Below, piece after piece: positions 32,110 to 42,843 of a DNA stretch of 64,000 nucleotides. The notes under the pieces were generated by a model that was not told the DNA's origin, made no database searches, and saw only the letters and a program-made list of their open reading frames with translations. The stretch's first letter is position 1. The number at the start of each line of letters is the position of its first letter. This stretch comes from DASSUW01 sp963806395 (GTDB lineage: Bacteria; Actinomycetota; Thermoleophilia; Solirubrobacterales; Solirubrobacteraceae). The position numbers were made by a program, and so were the translations under genes. The DNA is taken from contig CAWDYI010000008.1 in NCBI GenBank assembly GCA_963806395.1, forward strand, positions 248,001-312,000, written 5' to 3'.

Positions 32110-32625
32110 CTACTCGCAGAGCGCGATGAACGGCACGCCGATGAGCGTGATCTTCTTCGTGTCGATGTCGACCGCGAACTGGATCCTGACGCCGTTCCGC
32201 TTCGGGACGTGCACGAACGTGAGACCGAAGACGTCCTCCTGGCTGTGGTCGACCTTCCTGTTCGGGAACACGGCCTTGATGTCCGCGATCGTGTCGCCGA
32301 TCCCCACACCTCGCGCTTCCGCGCCACCCCGGATCGTGATGTTGCTGGCCCTGCGCGGGGTGCTCTGCGTGAAGTTCACGACGCCGCTCAGCGGCGCGCG
32401 CAGCCGCGCCGTCCGGGTGTCCGGGGCGAGCTCGCACCCCACGCGCAGCCTGCCGACAAGCCCCTGCTCGCGCAGCTTCGAGAATCGCTTGCCGAGCTTG
32501 ACCTGACCGACGCCCTTCGAGGTGATCTTCTTGGGCGCAGGCGCGGAGCCGGTCATGCCCGGAGCCGTAGCCGCGCCGGCGGCCACGGCGACGACGGTGG
32601 CGAGGGTGACGATCGTGCGTCTCAT
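32110..32625 (-). CDS. Secreted protein of unknown function
   Basis: A 171-residue protein with a clear signal peptide (residues 4-30, TIVTLATVVAVAAGAATAPG). The mature part begins with GVGQVKLGKRFSKLREQGLVG, the kind of G-x-x-LG-x-x motif seen in several secreted actinobacterial proteins. It is followed by beta-rich sequence and a C-terminal Cys; another Cys (VGCEL) could pair with it. Convergent with the NUDIX gene, 9 bases apart. Confidence 0.7.
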   Translation of the reverse strand: MRRTIVTLATVVAVAAGAATAPGMTGSAPAPKKITSKGVGQVKLGKRFSKLREQGLVGRLRVGCELAPDTRTARLRAPLSGVVNFTQSTPRRASNITIRGGAEARGVGIGDTIADIKAVFPNRKVDHSQEDVFGLTFVHVPKRNGVRIQFAVDIDTKKITLIGVPFIALCE

Positions 32626-32704
32626 GTGCGCAACCTATCCGAGCGCGGACGTCCCGGAAATGACCTTACGGACACGCTCATCCTGCATGGGACACTGAGC
32701 CGTT

Positions 32705-33163
32705 GTGGCGATCCAGCAACTGCCTCGCCTCGCGGACGTGCTCGCCGCGGGGCTCGCCGGCGCGGCCTGCTCGGGGATCCCGTCAACGGCGTGGTCGTTG
32801 GCGCGCGGCGACGACGTGCTCGACGGTGCCCGTGCAGCCGGCGCCGTGCTGCTGCCTCGCGAGGAGCGCACGGCGGTGCTGCTGCTCGCCGCCACGCCCG
32901 TCCACCTCGCGATATCGCTGGGCTGGGCGGCTGTCATGGTCGCCGCACTGCCGCGTCGTGCCGAGCCGGCGTGGGGAGTCCTCGCCGGGTTGGGGATCGC
33001 CGCCCTCGACCTGTCCGTGATCGGGCGGCGAATCCCGGCGATCCGGGCGCTTCCGCAGGGCCGGCAGTGGGCCGATCACGTGGCGTACGGCCTCAGCGTC
33101 GGGCTCGTCCTGCGCGCTCGCCGTCAGTCCGCGTCGACGAGCGCGATCGCGAACCCGTCGTAG
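32705..33163 (+). CDS. Small integral membrane protein, unknown
   Basis: A 152-residue protein with three to four hydrophobic helices (residues 10-25, 43-60, 65-85, 90-105). No family recognised. GTG 32705 is the likely start. The last 13 codons overlap the convergent O-methyltransferase gene (33124-33163). Composition and GC3 fit a real gene, although evidence is limited. Confidence 0.55.
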   Translation: MAIQQLPRLADVLAAGLAGAACSGIPSTAWSLARGDDVLDGARAAGAVLLPREERTAVLLLAATPVHLAISLGWAAVMVAALPRRAEPAWGVLAGLGIAALDLSVIGRRIPAIRALPQGRQWADHVAYGLSVGLVLRARRQSASTSAIANPS

Positions 33164-33777
33164 CCCTTGACGCCGACGGTCTGGATCGCCGTGGCGCGCA
33201 GTCGCGGCTCGGCAGCGAGGCGGTCGAAGAAGGCGCGGACGCCCTGCACGCTCGGGTCGTCGCTCGCGGCGTCCGCCACCGCTCCGTCTCGCACGACGTT
33301 GTCGGCGACGATCAGCGTCCCGGGCCGGGAGAGTGCGAGCGCATGGTCGAGGTACGCCGGATTGCCGCGCTTGTCGGCGTCGATGAAGATCAGGTCGAAC
33401 GGGCCGCGCAGCCGCGGCAGCGTGTCGAGCGCGCGTCCGGTCAGCACCTCGACCCGATCGGCGAGACCGGCCCGCGCGAGGTTGGCGCGCGCGACGTCGG
33501 CGTACTCAGGGTCGGCCTCGAGCGTGACCAGGCGCCCGCCAGGCGGCAGCGCGCGTGCGAGCCAGATGGTGCTGTAGCCGCCCAGCGTGCCGATCTCGAG
33601 GATCGCGCGCGCTCCTCGGAGCCGTGCCAGCAGCTCGAGCAGCGCGCCCTGCAGCGGTGAGACGTCGTGCTGCGGGAGCCCCGCGAGCGCGCTCTCCCGC
33701 AGTGTCTCGTCCAGCACCGGATCGGGCGGGAGGAGACGGTCGGCGATGTAGCGGTCGACCTCGATCCAGCGCTCCAT
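33124..33777 (-). CDS. Class I O-methyltransferase (catechol type)
   Basis: A 217-residue SAM methyltransferase of the methyltransf_3/caffeoyl-CoA O-methyltransferase family. ILEIGTLGGYSTIWLARALP is the SAM motif and DLIFIDADKRGNPAYLDHAL carries the catalytic metal-binding Asp. VADNVVRDGAV is also conserved, and SPLQGALLELLARL precedes the core. ATG 33777 (MERWIEVDRYI) is preferred over a start 93 bases upstream. It is divergent from xerD with a 73-base spacer. Confidence 0.9.
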   Translation of the reverse strand: MERWIEVDRYIADRLLPPDPVLDETLRESALAGLPQHDVSPLQGALLELLARLRGARAILEIGTLGGYSTIWLARALPPGGRLVTLEADPEYADVARANLARAGLADRVEVLTGRALDTLPRLRGPFDLIFIDADKRGNPAYLDHALALSRPGTLIVADNVVRDGAVADAASDDPSVQGVRAFFDRLAAEPRLRATAIQTVGVKGYDGFAIALVDAD

Positions 33778-33850
33778 GGCGGTCGGGAATGCTGACAGGC
33801 ACGTTGCAGCGCGGAGGGGAGCGGGGTCGCGGCGGCGAAGGAGTCCCTCC

Positions 33851-34828
33851 ATGGCCATCGCCGCGCCCATCCAGCCGTTCGAGCACCTGCTGCTCGACTT
33901 CCTCGCCTATCTGGAGTTCGAGCGCGGCCTGTCCCGGAACACGCTGGAGGCGTATCGGTCGGACCTGCTCCAGCTCGGCGCCCACCTACGGCGCACCGAT
34001 ACCGACGCGCTGGCCGCCGGCCACAGCGACCTCGCCGAATTCGTGGCCGACCTCGCGGCCGGCGGCGAGGACCGTCCGCCGGTGTCGCCCGCCACGATCC
34101 AGCGCAAGGTCGCGTGCCTGCGGTCCTTCTACCGGCATCTGCGCCGCCAGGACCTGATCGCCGAGGATCCGACCGTCCACCTGCGCGCCCCCAAGCAGAG
34201 CCGGCGGCTGCCGCAGGTCCTCACGCGTGACGAGGTCGCCCGGCTGCTCGAGGCGCCGCGCGGGACCGAGCCGCCCGCCCTGCGCGACCGCGCGCTGCTG
34301 GAGATGATGTACGCGTGCGGCCTTCGCGCGTCGGAGGCGATCGGGCTCGAGATCGGCGACGTCGACCTCGAGAGCGGCGTCCTGCGGACGCGCGGCAAGG
34401 GCGCCAAGGAACGCCTCGTGCCGATCGGCGCTGCCGCTTCGCGCGCGCTCGTCGCCTACCTCGGCCGTGGGCGGCCGCGACTGATGGGCGACCGCATGGA
34501 GGCGACCCTGTTCCTCAACCACCGCGGCGGCCGCCTCACGCGCCAGGGGCTCTACAAGATCGTCCAGCGCCACGCCCAAGCGGTCGGGTTGGACGGCAAG
34601 ATGAGCCCGCACACGCTCCGCCACACGTTCGCCACGCACCTGCTGGCAGGAGGCTGTGACCTGCGCTCGCTGCAGGAGATGCTCGGCCACGCGGACATCG
34701 CGACCACTCAGGTGTACACCCACCTGTCGGCCGACCGGCTGAAGGACGTGTACTTCGAGGCGCATCCGCGGGCACGCGGTAACGTCGCACGATCTCCGTC
34801 GCTCCCGGCTGATCCCGGCGAGCGGTAG
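33851..34828 (+). CDS. xerD: Tyrosine recombinase XerD
   Basis: A 325-residue site-specific recombinase that resolves chromosome dimers at dif. The N-terminal SAM-like domain contains DFLAYLEFERGLSRNTLEAYRSD. Catalytic residues are Arg in YACGLRASEAIGL, Lys in RGKGAKERLVPIG, His and Arg in SPHTLRHTFATHLL, His in EMLGHADIATTQ and the Tyr in QVYTHL. A good AAGGAG site precedes ATG 33851. The neighbours are housekeeping, so this is the chromosomal Xer rather than a phage integrase. Confidence 0.95.
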   Translation: MAIAAPIQPFEHLLLDFLAYLEFERGLSRNTLEAYRSDLLQLGAHLRRTDTDALAAGHSDLAEFVADLAAGGEDRPPVSPATIQRKVACLRSFYRHLRRQDLIAEDPTVHLRAPKQSRRLPQVLTRDEVARLLEAPRGTEPPALRDRALLEMMYACGLRASEAIGLEIGDVDLESGVLRTRGKGAKERLVPIGAAASRALVAYLGRGRPRLMGDRMEATLFLNHRGGRLTRQGLYKIVQRHAQAVGLDGKMSPHTLRHTFATHLLAGGCDLRSLQEMLGHADIATTQVYTHLSADRLKDVYFEAHPRARGNVARSPSLPADPGER

Positions 34829-34850
34829 GACCCACGAGCGACGGAGATCG
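34790..34850. repeat. 15-bp perfect inverted repeat at the xerD 3' end
   Basis: CGATCTCCGTCGCTC (34790-34804) and GAGCGACGGAGATCG (34836-34850), 31 bases apart. The left arm is inside the last codons of xerD, and the right arm ends 25 bases before deoB. It could terminate or attenuate transcription into deoB. No T-run follows. Confidence 0.6.
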
Positions 34851-34875
34851 GGCGAAACCTGATATCCGTGGTTCG

Positions 34876-36027
34876 ATGCGCCGCGCGTACGTAGTTGTCA
34901 TAGACGCCTGCGGAGCCGGAGAGCTACCGGACAGCGGCGACTACGGCGACGCCGGTGCGAACACGCTCGGTCACGTGGCCGAGGCATCCGGCGGGCTCGA
35001 CCTGCCGGTGCTGACGGCGCTCGGGCTCGGGAACATCATGCCGCTGGTCGGCGCCCCGCCGGCTGCCGACCCCGTCGTACACGGGCGGCTGCACCCGCTC
35101 GGGCCGGGCAAGGACACGATCACCGGCCACTGGGAGCTGATGGGCGTGGTCACGCCGGTGCCGCTGCGCACCTATCCCGACGGCTTTCCCGACGACGTCC
35201 TCGACGCGCTGCGCGACGGCACCGGCCGCGGCATCATCTGCAACCGGCCGTACTCCGGCACCGAGGTGATCGCGGATTTCGGAGAGCGCCACCTCGCCAC
35301 CGGAGACCTGATCGTCTACACGTCGGCCGACTCGGTGCTCCAGATCGCCGCGCACGACGATGTCGTGCCGCTCGCCGAGCTGTACGCGGCGTGCGCCGTC
35401 GCGCGCGAGATCATGACCGGCGAGCACGCGGTCGGCCGGGTGATCGCGCGGCCGTTCCGGGGCGAGCCGGGCGCCTTCATGCGCACCGAGGGCCGCCGCG
35501 ACCTTGCGCTCGATCCGCCCGCGCGCTCCTATCTGGAGGAACTGCAGGCGGCGGGCGTGCCCGTCCACACCGTCGGCAAGATCGGCCAGGTGTTCAACAG
35601 CGTGGGAGTCGACGAGCAGCACAAGGGCTCCAGCAACGCGGCGGCGATCGCTGCCACGACGGAGCTGATCGAGAACCTCGACGGCGGGTTCGTGTTCGCC
35701 AACCTCGTCGAGACCGACCAGGTGTTCGGCCACCGCAACGACGTCGAGGGGTTCCACGGAGCGCTGCGCGAGATCGACGCCACGGTGGGGGAGTGGCTGC
35801 CGCAACTGGACCCCGAGCGCGACCTGCTCATCCTCACGGCCGACCACGGCTGTGACCCGACGCACCCCGGCACCGACCACACACGCGAGCACGTCCCCCT
35901 GCTCGCCCGCTTCGCCGGCCACGCCGGCCGGCGCCACGACGGCCCGTTCGCCGACGTCGGCGCGTCCGTGCTGCGCTGGCTCGCCGGACGCGACGCCACC
36001 CTGCCCGGCGAAGCGTTCGTGCCGTGA
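34876..36027 (+). CDS. deoB: Phosphopentomutase
   Basis: A 383-residue alkaline-phosphatase-fold enzyme that interconverts ribose-1-P and ribose-5-P in nucleoside salvage. Metal ligands are in VIDACGAGELPDSGDYGDAG, NLVETDQVFGHRNDVEG and LTADHGCDPTHPGTDHTREH. The activated Thr region is GKDTITGHWELMG. Length normal. The stop overlaps the GTG of the next gene. Confidence 0.96.
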   Translation: MRRAYVVVIDACGAGELPDSGDYGDAGANTLGHVAEASGGLDLPVLTALGLGNIMPLVGAPPAADPVVHGRLHPLGPGKDTITGHWELMGVVTPVPLRTYPDGFPDDVLDALRDGTGRGIICNRPYSGTEVIADFGERHLATGDLIVYTSADSVLQIAAHDDVVPLAELYAACAVAREIMTGEHAVGRVIARPFRGEPGAFMRTEGRRDLALDPPARSYLEELQAAGVPVHTVGKIGQVFNSVGVDEQHKGSSNAAAIAATTELIENLDGGFVFANLVETDQVFGHRNDVEGFHGALREIDATVGEWLPQLDPERDLLILTADHGCDPTHPGTDHTREHVPLLARFAGHAGRRHDGPFADVGASVLRWLAGRDATLPGEAFVP

Positions 36028-37205
36028 CCGCGCGGGCGGGCGCCCTCGCGGCGCTCGCCATCCTCGCTGGATGCGGCGGCGGCGACGCCGCGACGCCGCG
36101 GCCGGCCGCGACGCCGACGGTCGAGCGCACCCTCGGAGCCGCGCCGAGTGACGAGCAGCAGATCGAGGCGCTGCTGCGCGACCGCGCCGCCGCGCTCGAG
36201 GTGGGCGACCGGCGGGCGTATGCCGCCACCGCGACCGGCGAGCAGCGGCGCCGCGACCGCGAGGCGGCGGCGCGCGCGGCCCGCCTGCGTCTGCGCGACG
36301 TCACGCTCGAAGCGCGGCGGATCCGGCTCGACGGCGACCGCGCGGCCGTCCGCGTGACGCTCGCCTACGGCGTCGCCGGCATCCGCGGCTTGTTCCAGTC
36401 GACGCGTCGCGTCGACGTGGTGCGGCCAGGCCGGCGGTGGCGGATCGCGCGCGAGCGCGGCGGTCGCGACCTGCCGCTGTGGGAGGCCGGGACGTTCGCC
36501 GAGCGCCGCACCCCGCACTTCGTGGTCCTGGCAGGACCGGACGCGCCGATCGACGACCTGCTGGCCTCGCTCGAGTCCGGCTACGCGACGATCCGCGACG
36601 TCCTGGCGCGCGGCCGGCTGCGCCGTCGCTACCTCGTCGTGGTCGCCGGCGATGCCGCACAGGCGCGCGCTCTCACGACCGAGATCCGCGGCGTCGAGAC
36701 GCTCGCCGCGATCTCCGACGCCACGATCAACGAGAGCGGGCCCGAGCGGCGGACCGTCGCCGTGGTCTCGCTGCGCCTGCTCGTCGTGCTGCCCGCCTTC
36801 GCGGCGCTCGACCCGGATGGACGGCGGCGCGTGATCACCCACGAGCTGACGCACGCTGCGCTGACGGGGACGACCTCCGGCCGCGCGCCCGCTTGGCTGG
36901 TCGAGGGTGTCGCGCTCTATCTGTCGGGCGACCGCCGGCCCGCGCCGCCGGGCGCAGACCTCGACGCGCTCGCGTCGCCCGGGGCGATCGCGCGCGCGAG
37001 CGGCGACGCGCAGTCGGCGGCCTACGCGACCAGCTCCGCCGCCGCGTTCGCGATCGCCGAGCGGTTCGGGCCGCGGCGGCTGCTGCGGCTGTACGACGCG
37101 TTCAACGATCCGGAGCTGGTGGGGGAGCCGGGGCGGCGGCTCGTCCGCCGCGCCGTGCGCCGCGAGCTCGGCGTGTCGGTGGCGGAGATCGAGGCCGGGC
37201 TGTAG
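36024..37205 (+). CDS. Lipoprotein with a peptidase MA-type zinc protease domain
   Basis: A 393-residue exported lipoprotein: lipobox LAILAGCGG near residue 17, then a Thr/Pro linker. Residues 40-150 form a mixed domain resembling an SnoaL/NTF2-like fold. The C-terminal half is a gluzincin: HELTHAALTG (HExxH form) with the third ligand in PAWLVEGVALYLSG. This is the arrangement of peptidase MA-like proteins. It probably acts in the wall zone. GTG 36024 overlaps the deoB stop. Confidence 0.82.
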   Translation: MTARAGALAALAILAGCGGGDAATPRPAATPTVERTLGAAPSDEQQIEALLRDRAAALEVGDRRAYAATATGEQRRRDREAAARAARLRLRDVTLEARRIRLDGDRAAVRVTLAYGVAGIRGLFQSTRRVDVVRPGRRWRIARERGGRDLPLWEAGTFAERRTPHFVVLAGPDAPIDDLLASLESGYATIRDVLARGRLRRRYLVVVAGDAAQARALTTEIRGVETLAAISDATINESGPERRTVAVVSLRLLVVLPAFAALDPDGRRRVITHELTHAALTGTTSGRAPAWLVEGVALYLSGDRRPAPPGADLDALASPGAIARASGDAQSAAYATSSAAAFAIAERFGPRRLLRLYDAFNDPELVGEPGRRLVRRAVRRELGVSVAEIEAGL

Positions 37206-37206
37206 G

Positions 37207-37330
37207 GACGAACTGCGCTGGGTGGGGCGGCTGGGTTTCGGCCGCCGCGGGTGTCTGTGGCGCCTTTTCGTCGCATATCGACGAAAAAGCGCCAGGCCCT
37301 CCGTACCCACTCCCAATGCCGCAGTTGACG
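37207..37330. repeat. Repeat element with inverted ends and an internal hairpin
   Basis: The left end GACGAACTGCGCTGGGTGGGG (37207-37227, quoted here as 7+14 bases, GACGAAC and TGCGCTGGGTGGGG) matches the element at 3193-3220. The right end CGCAGTTGACG (37320-37330) is the same terminal sequence inverted. The body contains a strong hairpin. It fills the whole gap between the lipoprotein gene and mutM, which otherwise holds nothing. Bounded inverted ends and a second copy suggest a small non-autonomous (MITE-like) element. Confidence 0.55.
37259..37293 (+). terminator. Strong stem-loop before mutM
   Basis: GGCGCCTTTTCGTCG (37259-37273) pairs with CGACGAAAAAGCGCC (37279-37293) with a single mismatch and a CATAT loop. 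It may terminate transcription from the upstream gene in either direction. Confidence 0.55.
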
Positions 37331-37359
37331 TTCGCCGGCGCCACCTATCCTCACGGGCC

Positions 37360-38235
37360 ATGCCGGAGCTGCCCGAGGTAGAGACGATCCGCCGCCACCT
37401 CGCGCCGCCGCTCGAGGGCCGCACGCTGCGCACGCTCGAGATCCTCGACGCGCGCTGGTGCCGCCCGCTCGCACCGCAGGAGCTCGCGGCAGCGCTCGAA
37501 GGCCGCACGCTGGAGCGCCTGTCCCGCCGCGGCAAGTACCTCGTGTGGGAGCTCACCGACGACGCGTACCTGCTGATCCACCTCCGCATGACGGGCAACC
37601 TGCTGCTCGATCCGCAGGGCGCGCCGCCGTACACGCGGGTGTGGCTGCGGTTCGACGGTCACGACCTCGCGTTCGCCGACCAGCGCCGCTTCGGGACCGG
37701 CGAGCTCGCGCTCGGGCCGGACCAGCTCGACGCCTTCTTCGACGCCCGGCTCGGCGTCGAGCCGCTCGGCGACGACTTCACCGCCGCGCATCTGCTCGCG
37801 CTCGCGCGCACTTCGCGGGCGCCGATCAAGGCGTTCCTGCTCGATCAGAAGCGGATCGCCGGCGTCGGCAACATCTACGCCGACGAGGCGCTGTTCAGGG
37901 CGCGCATCCACCCGCTGCGCCCGGCGAACCGGCTCACGCGCCCCCAGGCGGAGGCGCTCCGGGACGCGATCGTCGCGTCGCTGAACGCCGGGCTGGCCGC
38001 CAAGGGCGCGACGATCGACGACTTCCGCGACCCGTACGGCAACAGCGGCGGCTTCCAGGACGAGTTCCTGATCCACCTGCGCGAGGGCGAGCCGTGCCTC
38101 AACTGCGGCCGGCCGGTGCGCAAGCTGCGCGCCGCCGGTCGCGGCACGTACGTCTGCGAGCGCTGTCAGCCCAGGCCGCGCCGCTACGCGGCGGCTTCGG
38201 CCAGCGCGGCGAGAAGCCCGGCGCGGTCGGCCTGA
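37360..38235 (+). CDS. mutM: Formamidopyrimidine-DNA glycosylase
   Basis: A 291-residue base excision repair enzyme for 8-oxoguanine. The catalytic N-terminal Pro is present in MPELPEVETIRRHL. The beta-hairpin Lys region (RRGKYLVWEL), the H2TH domain (QKRIAGVGNIYADEALFRARI) and the zinc finger EPCLNCGRP...YVCERCQ are complete. The C-terminal Ala/Ser-rich extension (about 20 residues) overlaps the convergent glutaredoxin gene by 52 bases, so the true end is unusual. Confidence 0.95.
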   Translation: MPELPEVETIRRHLAPPLEGRTLRTLEILDARWCRPLAPQELAAALEGRTLERLSRRGKYLVWELTDDAYLLIHLRMTGNLLLDPQGAPPYTRVWLRFDGHDLAFADQRRFGTGELALGPDQLDAFFDARLGVEPLGDDFTAAHLLALARTSRAPIKAFLLDQKRIAGVGNIYADEALFRARIHPLRPANRLTRPQAEALRDAIVASLNAGLAAKGATIDDFRDPYGNSGGFQDEFLIHLREGEPCLNCGRPVRKLRAAGRGTYVCERCQPRPRRYAAASASAARSPARSA

Positions 38236-38444
38236 ACGAGCTCCTGATAGCCGCCGATCGTCTCGTCGTCGATGACGACCTGGGGGAACGTCATCATCCC
38301 CGTGGTGCGCACCAGTTCGGCGCGGCCCGACGGGTCCTTGGCCAGGTTGACCTCGGAGTAGGCGACGTTGCGCTTCTGCAGTAGGGACTTCGCCACGCGG
38401 CAGAACCCGCACGGCTCGGTCGTGTAAATCGTGACCCGACCCAC
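38184..38444 (-). CDS. Glutaredoxin, CGFC active site
   Basis: An 86-residue thioredoxin-fold redox protein. VTIYTTEPCGFCRVAKSLL has a CGFC active site, close to the CGYC of mycoredoxins. MMTFPQVVIDDETIGGYQEL supplies the cis-Pro (TFPQV) and the GG motif of glutaredoxins. It should reduce mixed disulphides, perhaps with mycothiol in this type of cell (inference). GTG 38444 was chosen; 15 bases of A/T-rich sequence separate it from the divergent recO start. Confidence 0.88.
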   Translation of the reverse strand: MGRVTIYTTEPCGFCRVAKSLLQKRNVAYSEVNLAKDPSGRAELVRTTGMMTFPQVVIDDETIGGYQELVQADRAGLLAALAEAAA

Positions 38445-38459
38445 TTCACAAAATATAGC

Positions 38460-39182
38460 GTGCCCGGCAGCCTGAAGACCGAAGGGATCGTGCTCCGCAG
38501 CCTCCGCTACGGCGAGGCGGACCGGATCCTGCACCTCTACACGCCGCATCGCGGGCGGGTCGGCGCGATCGCCAAGGGCGTGCGGCGCGCGCGGTCGCGC
38601 TTCGGCGGCAGGATGGAGCCGTTCTTCCGGCTCGACCTCGTGCTCTACGAAGGCCGCGGCGACCTGCTCACGGTCACCAGCGCCGAGACGCTCGCCGGCC
38701 ATCCGCGGCTGCGGGAGCACGCCGGGGCGCTCGACGGCGCGGGCCGCGCGTGCGAGGCCGTGGCGCGCGTGTTCGACGACGGCGACCCGCACGCCGGCGT
38801 CTACCACCTGCTCGCCAACGAGCTCGCGCTGCTCGACCAGGACCCCGCGCGCGCGAGCCGCTCGAACGCGCTCGCGTTCCGCCTCAAGCTCCTGCTCGCG
38901 GCAGGCTTCGCGCCGCAGCTCGCCGCGTGCGCGTCGTGCGGCGAGGGCGACCACCTGGTGGGCTTCTCGGGCGCCGCCGGCGGCGTCGTCTGCGCGGCGT
39001 GCGAGGCGAGCTCGTTCCCGCTCGACCAGGCCGCGCACGACTTCCTCGTGGCCGCGCTCGGGCGCCCGCTCGCCGAGGCCCCCGACGCCCCGCCGCGGGC
39101 GCTCGCACAGGCCGAGCGAGCGATCCTCGAGACACTCGAGCACCACGCACATGTGCGGCTGAGGCCGATCGGCCGCGGGTAG
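38460..39182 (+). CDS. recO: DNA repair protein RecO
   Basis: A 240-residue RecO, which loads RecA with RecR in gap repair. The OB-fold N-terminus is LKTEGIVLRSLRYGEADRIL and TPHRGRVGAIAKGVRR. The zinc finger is CASCGEG...CAACEA. Starts at GTG 38460, preceded by a short A/T-rich stretch (AAAATATA) that may serve both this gene and glutaredoxin. Confidence 0.93.
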   Translation: MPGSLKTEGIVLRSLRYGEADRILHLYTPHRGRVGAIAKGVRRARSRFGGRMEPFFRLDLVLYEGRGDLLTVTSAETLAGHPRLREHAGALDGAGRACEAVARVFDDGDPHAGVYHLLANELALLDQDPARASRSNALAFRLKLLLAAGFAPQLAACASCGEGDHLVGFSGAAGGVVCAACEASSFPLDQAAHDFLVAALGRPLAEAPDAPPRALAQAERAILETLEHHAHVRLRPIGRG

Positions 39183-39193
39183 GATCGCCCTCG

Positions 39194-41800
<2,607 letters not shown>

Positions 41801-41841
41801 CAGCGACCCGCGCGCGCCGCGCGGGCGGTCACAATGGGGGC

Positions 41842-42843
41842 GTGCTCGTCGCCGACGACTATGCCGCCCGCATCCAGGCCTGGGAGGAGGCACACCTGTC
41901 TCCACTGGCCGCGCGCTCCTATCCAGCCGTGCGCGAGCGGGCGGAGGAGGACTGCGGCCTGCGCACGCCGTTCCAGCGTGACCGCGACCGGATCGTGCAC
42001 TCGAAGGCGTTCCGGCGGCTCAAGCACAAGACCCAGGTGTTCGTGGCGCCGGAGGGCGACCACTACCGGACGCGGCTGACGCACACGCTGGAGGCGACGC
42101 AGATCTCCCGCACCGTGGCCCGCGCGCTACGGCTGAACGAGGACCTCACGGAGGCGATCGGGCTCGGGCACGACGTCGGCCACCCGCCGTTCGGCCACAT
42201 CGGCGAGGGCGTGCTCGACGCGTGCTCGCGCGAGCGCTTCGGCCGCGGGTTCCGGCACAACGAGCACTCGCTGCGGGTGGTCGAGCGGCTGGAGTCGCTG
42301 AACCTGACGGCAGCGGTGCGGGACGGGATCCTGCGGCACTCCAGCGGCGCCGGTGAGCCCGCGACGCTGGAGGGCAAGATCGTCCGGCTCGTCGACCGGA
42401 TCGCCTACATCAACCACGACATCGACGACGCGCTGCGCGCCGGCGTCCTGGCGCTCGAGGCGCTGCCGGCGGACGAGATCGCGATCCTGGGGCGGACCGG
42501 CTCGGCGCGGATCGACCGGCTCGTGCACGACCTCGTCGAGCACTCCGAGCGCGCCGGCGACATCGTGCAGGGCGACGAGGTCGGCAGCGCGATGATGCGG
42601 CTCCGGACGTTCATGTTCGAGCACGTCTACCTCGGCCCGGCGGCGCGCACCGAGCACGCGCGGATCGAGCGCGTCCTGCGCGAGCTGTTCGAGTGGTACT
42701 GCTCGCATCCCGAGGAGCTGCCGGCGGGCGTCCCCGACGCCTCGCCGGACGAGCAGGTGATCGACTGGGTGGCGGGGATGACCGACCGCTACGCGATCCG
42801 TGCCTGGACCGAGCGCTTCGTTCCGCAGGGCCTGTCGATCTGA
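41842..42843 (+). CDS. dgt: dGTPase-like HD-domain triphosphohydrolase
   Basis: A 333-residue HD phosphohydrolase that cuts dNTPs to nucleoside and triphosphate. RDRDRIVHSKAFRRLKHKTQV, RTRLTHTLEATQISRTVARA (His), GLGHDVGHPPFGHIGE (HD) and LVDRIAYINHDIDDAL (Asp) are all present. GTG 41842 is the likely start. The stop overlaps the dnaG ATG, an arrangement found in several actinobacteria. Confidence 0.93.
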   Translation: MLVADDYAARIQAWEEAHLSPLAARSYPAVRERAEEDCGLRTPFQRDRDRIVHSKAFRRLKHKTQVFVAPEGDHYRTRLTHTLEATQISRTVARALRLNEDLTEAIGLGHDVGHPPFGHIGEGVLDACSRERFGRGFRHNEHSLRVVERLESLNLTAAVRDGILRHSSGAGEPATLEGKIVRLVDRIAYINHDIDDALRAGVLALEALPADEIAILGRTGSARIDRLVHDLVEHSERAGDIVQGDEVGSAMMRLRTFMFEHVYLGPAARTEHARIERVLRELFEWYCSHPEELPAGVPDASPDEQVIDWVAGMTDRYAIRAWTERFVPQGLSI

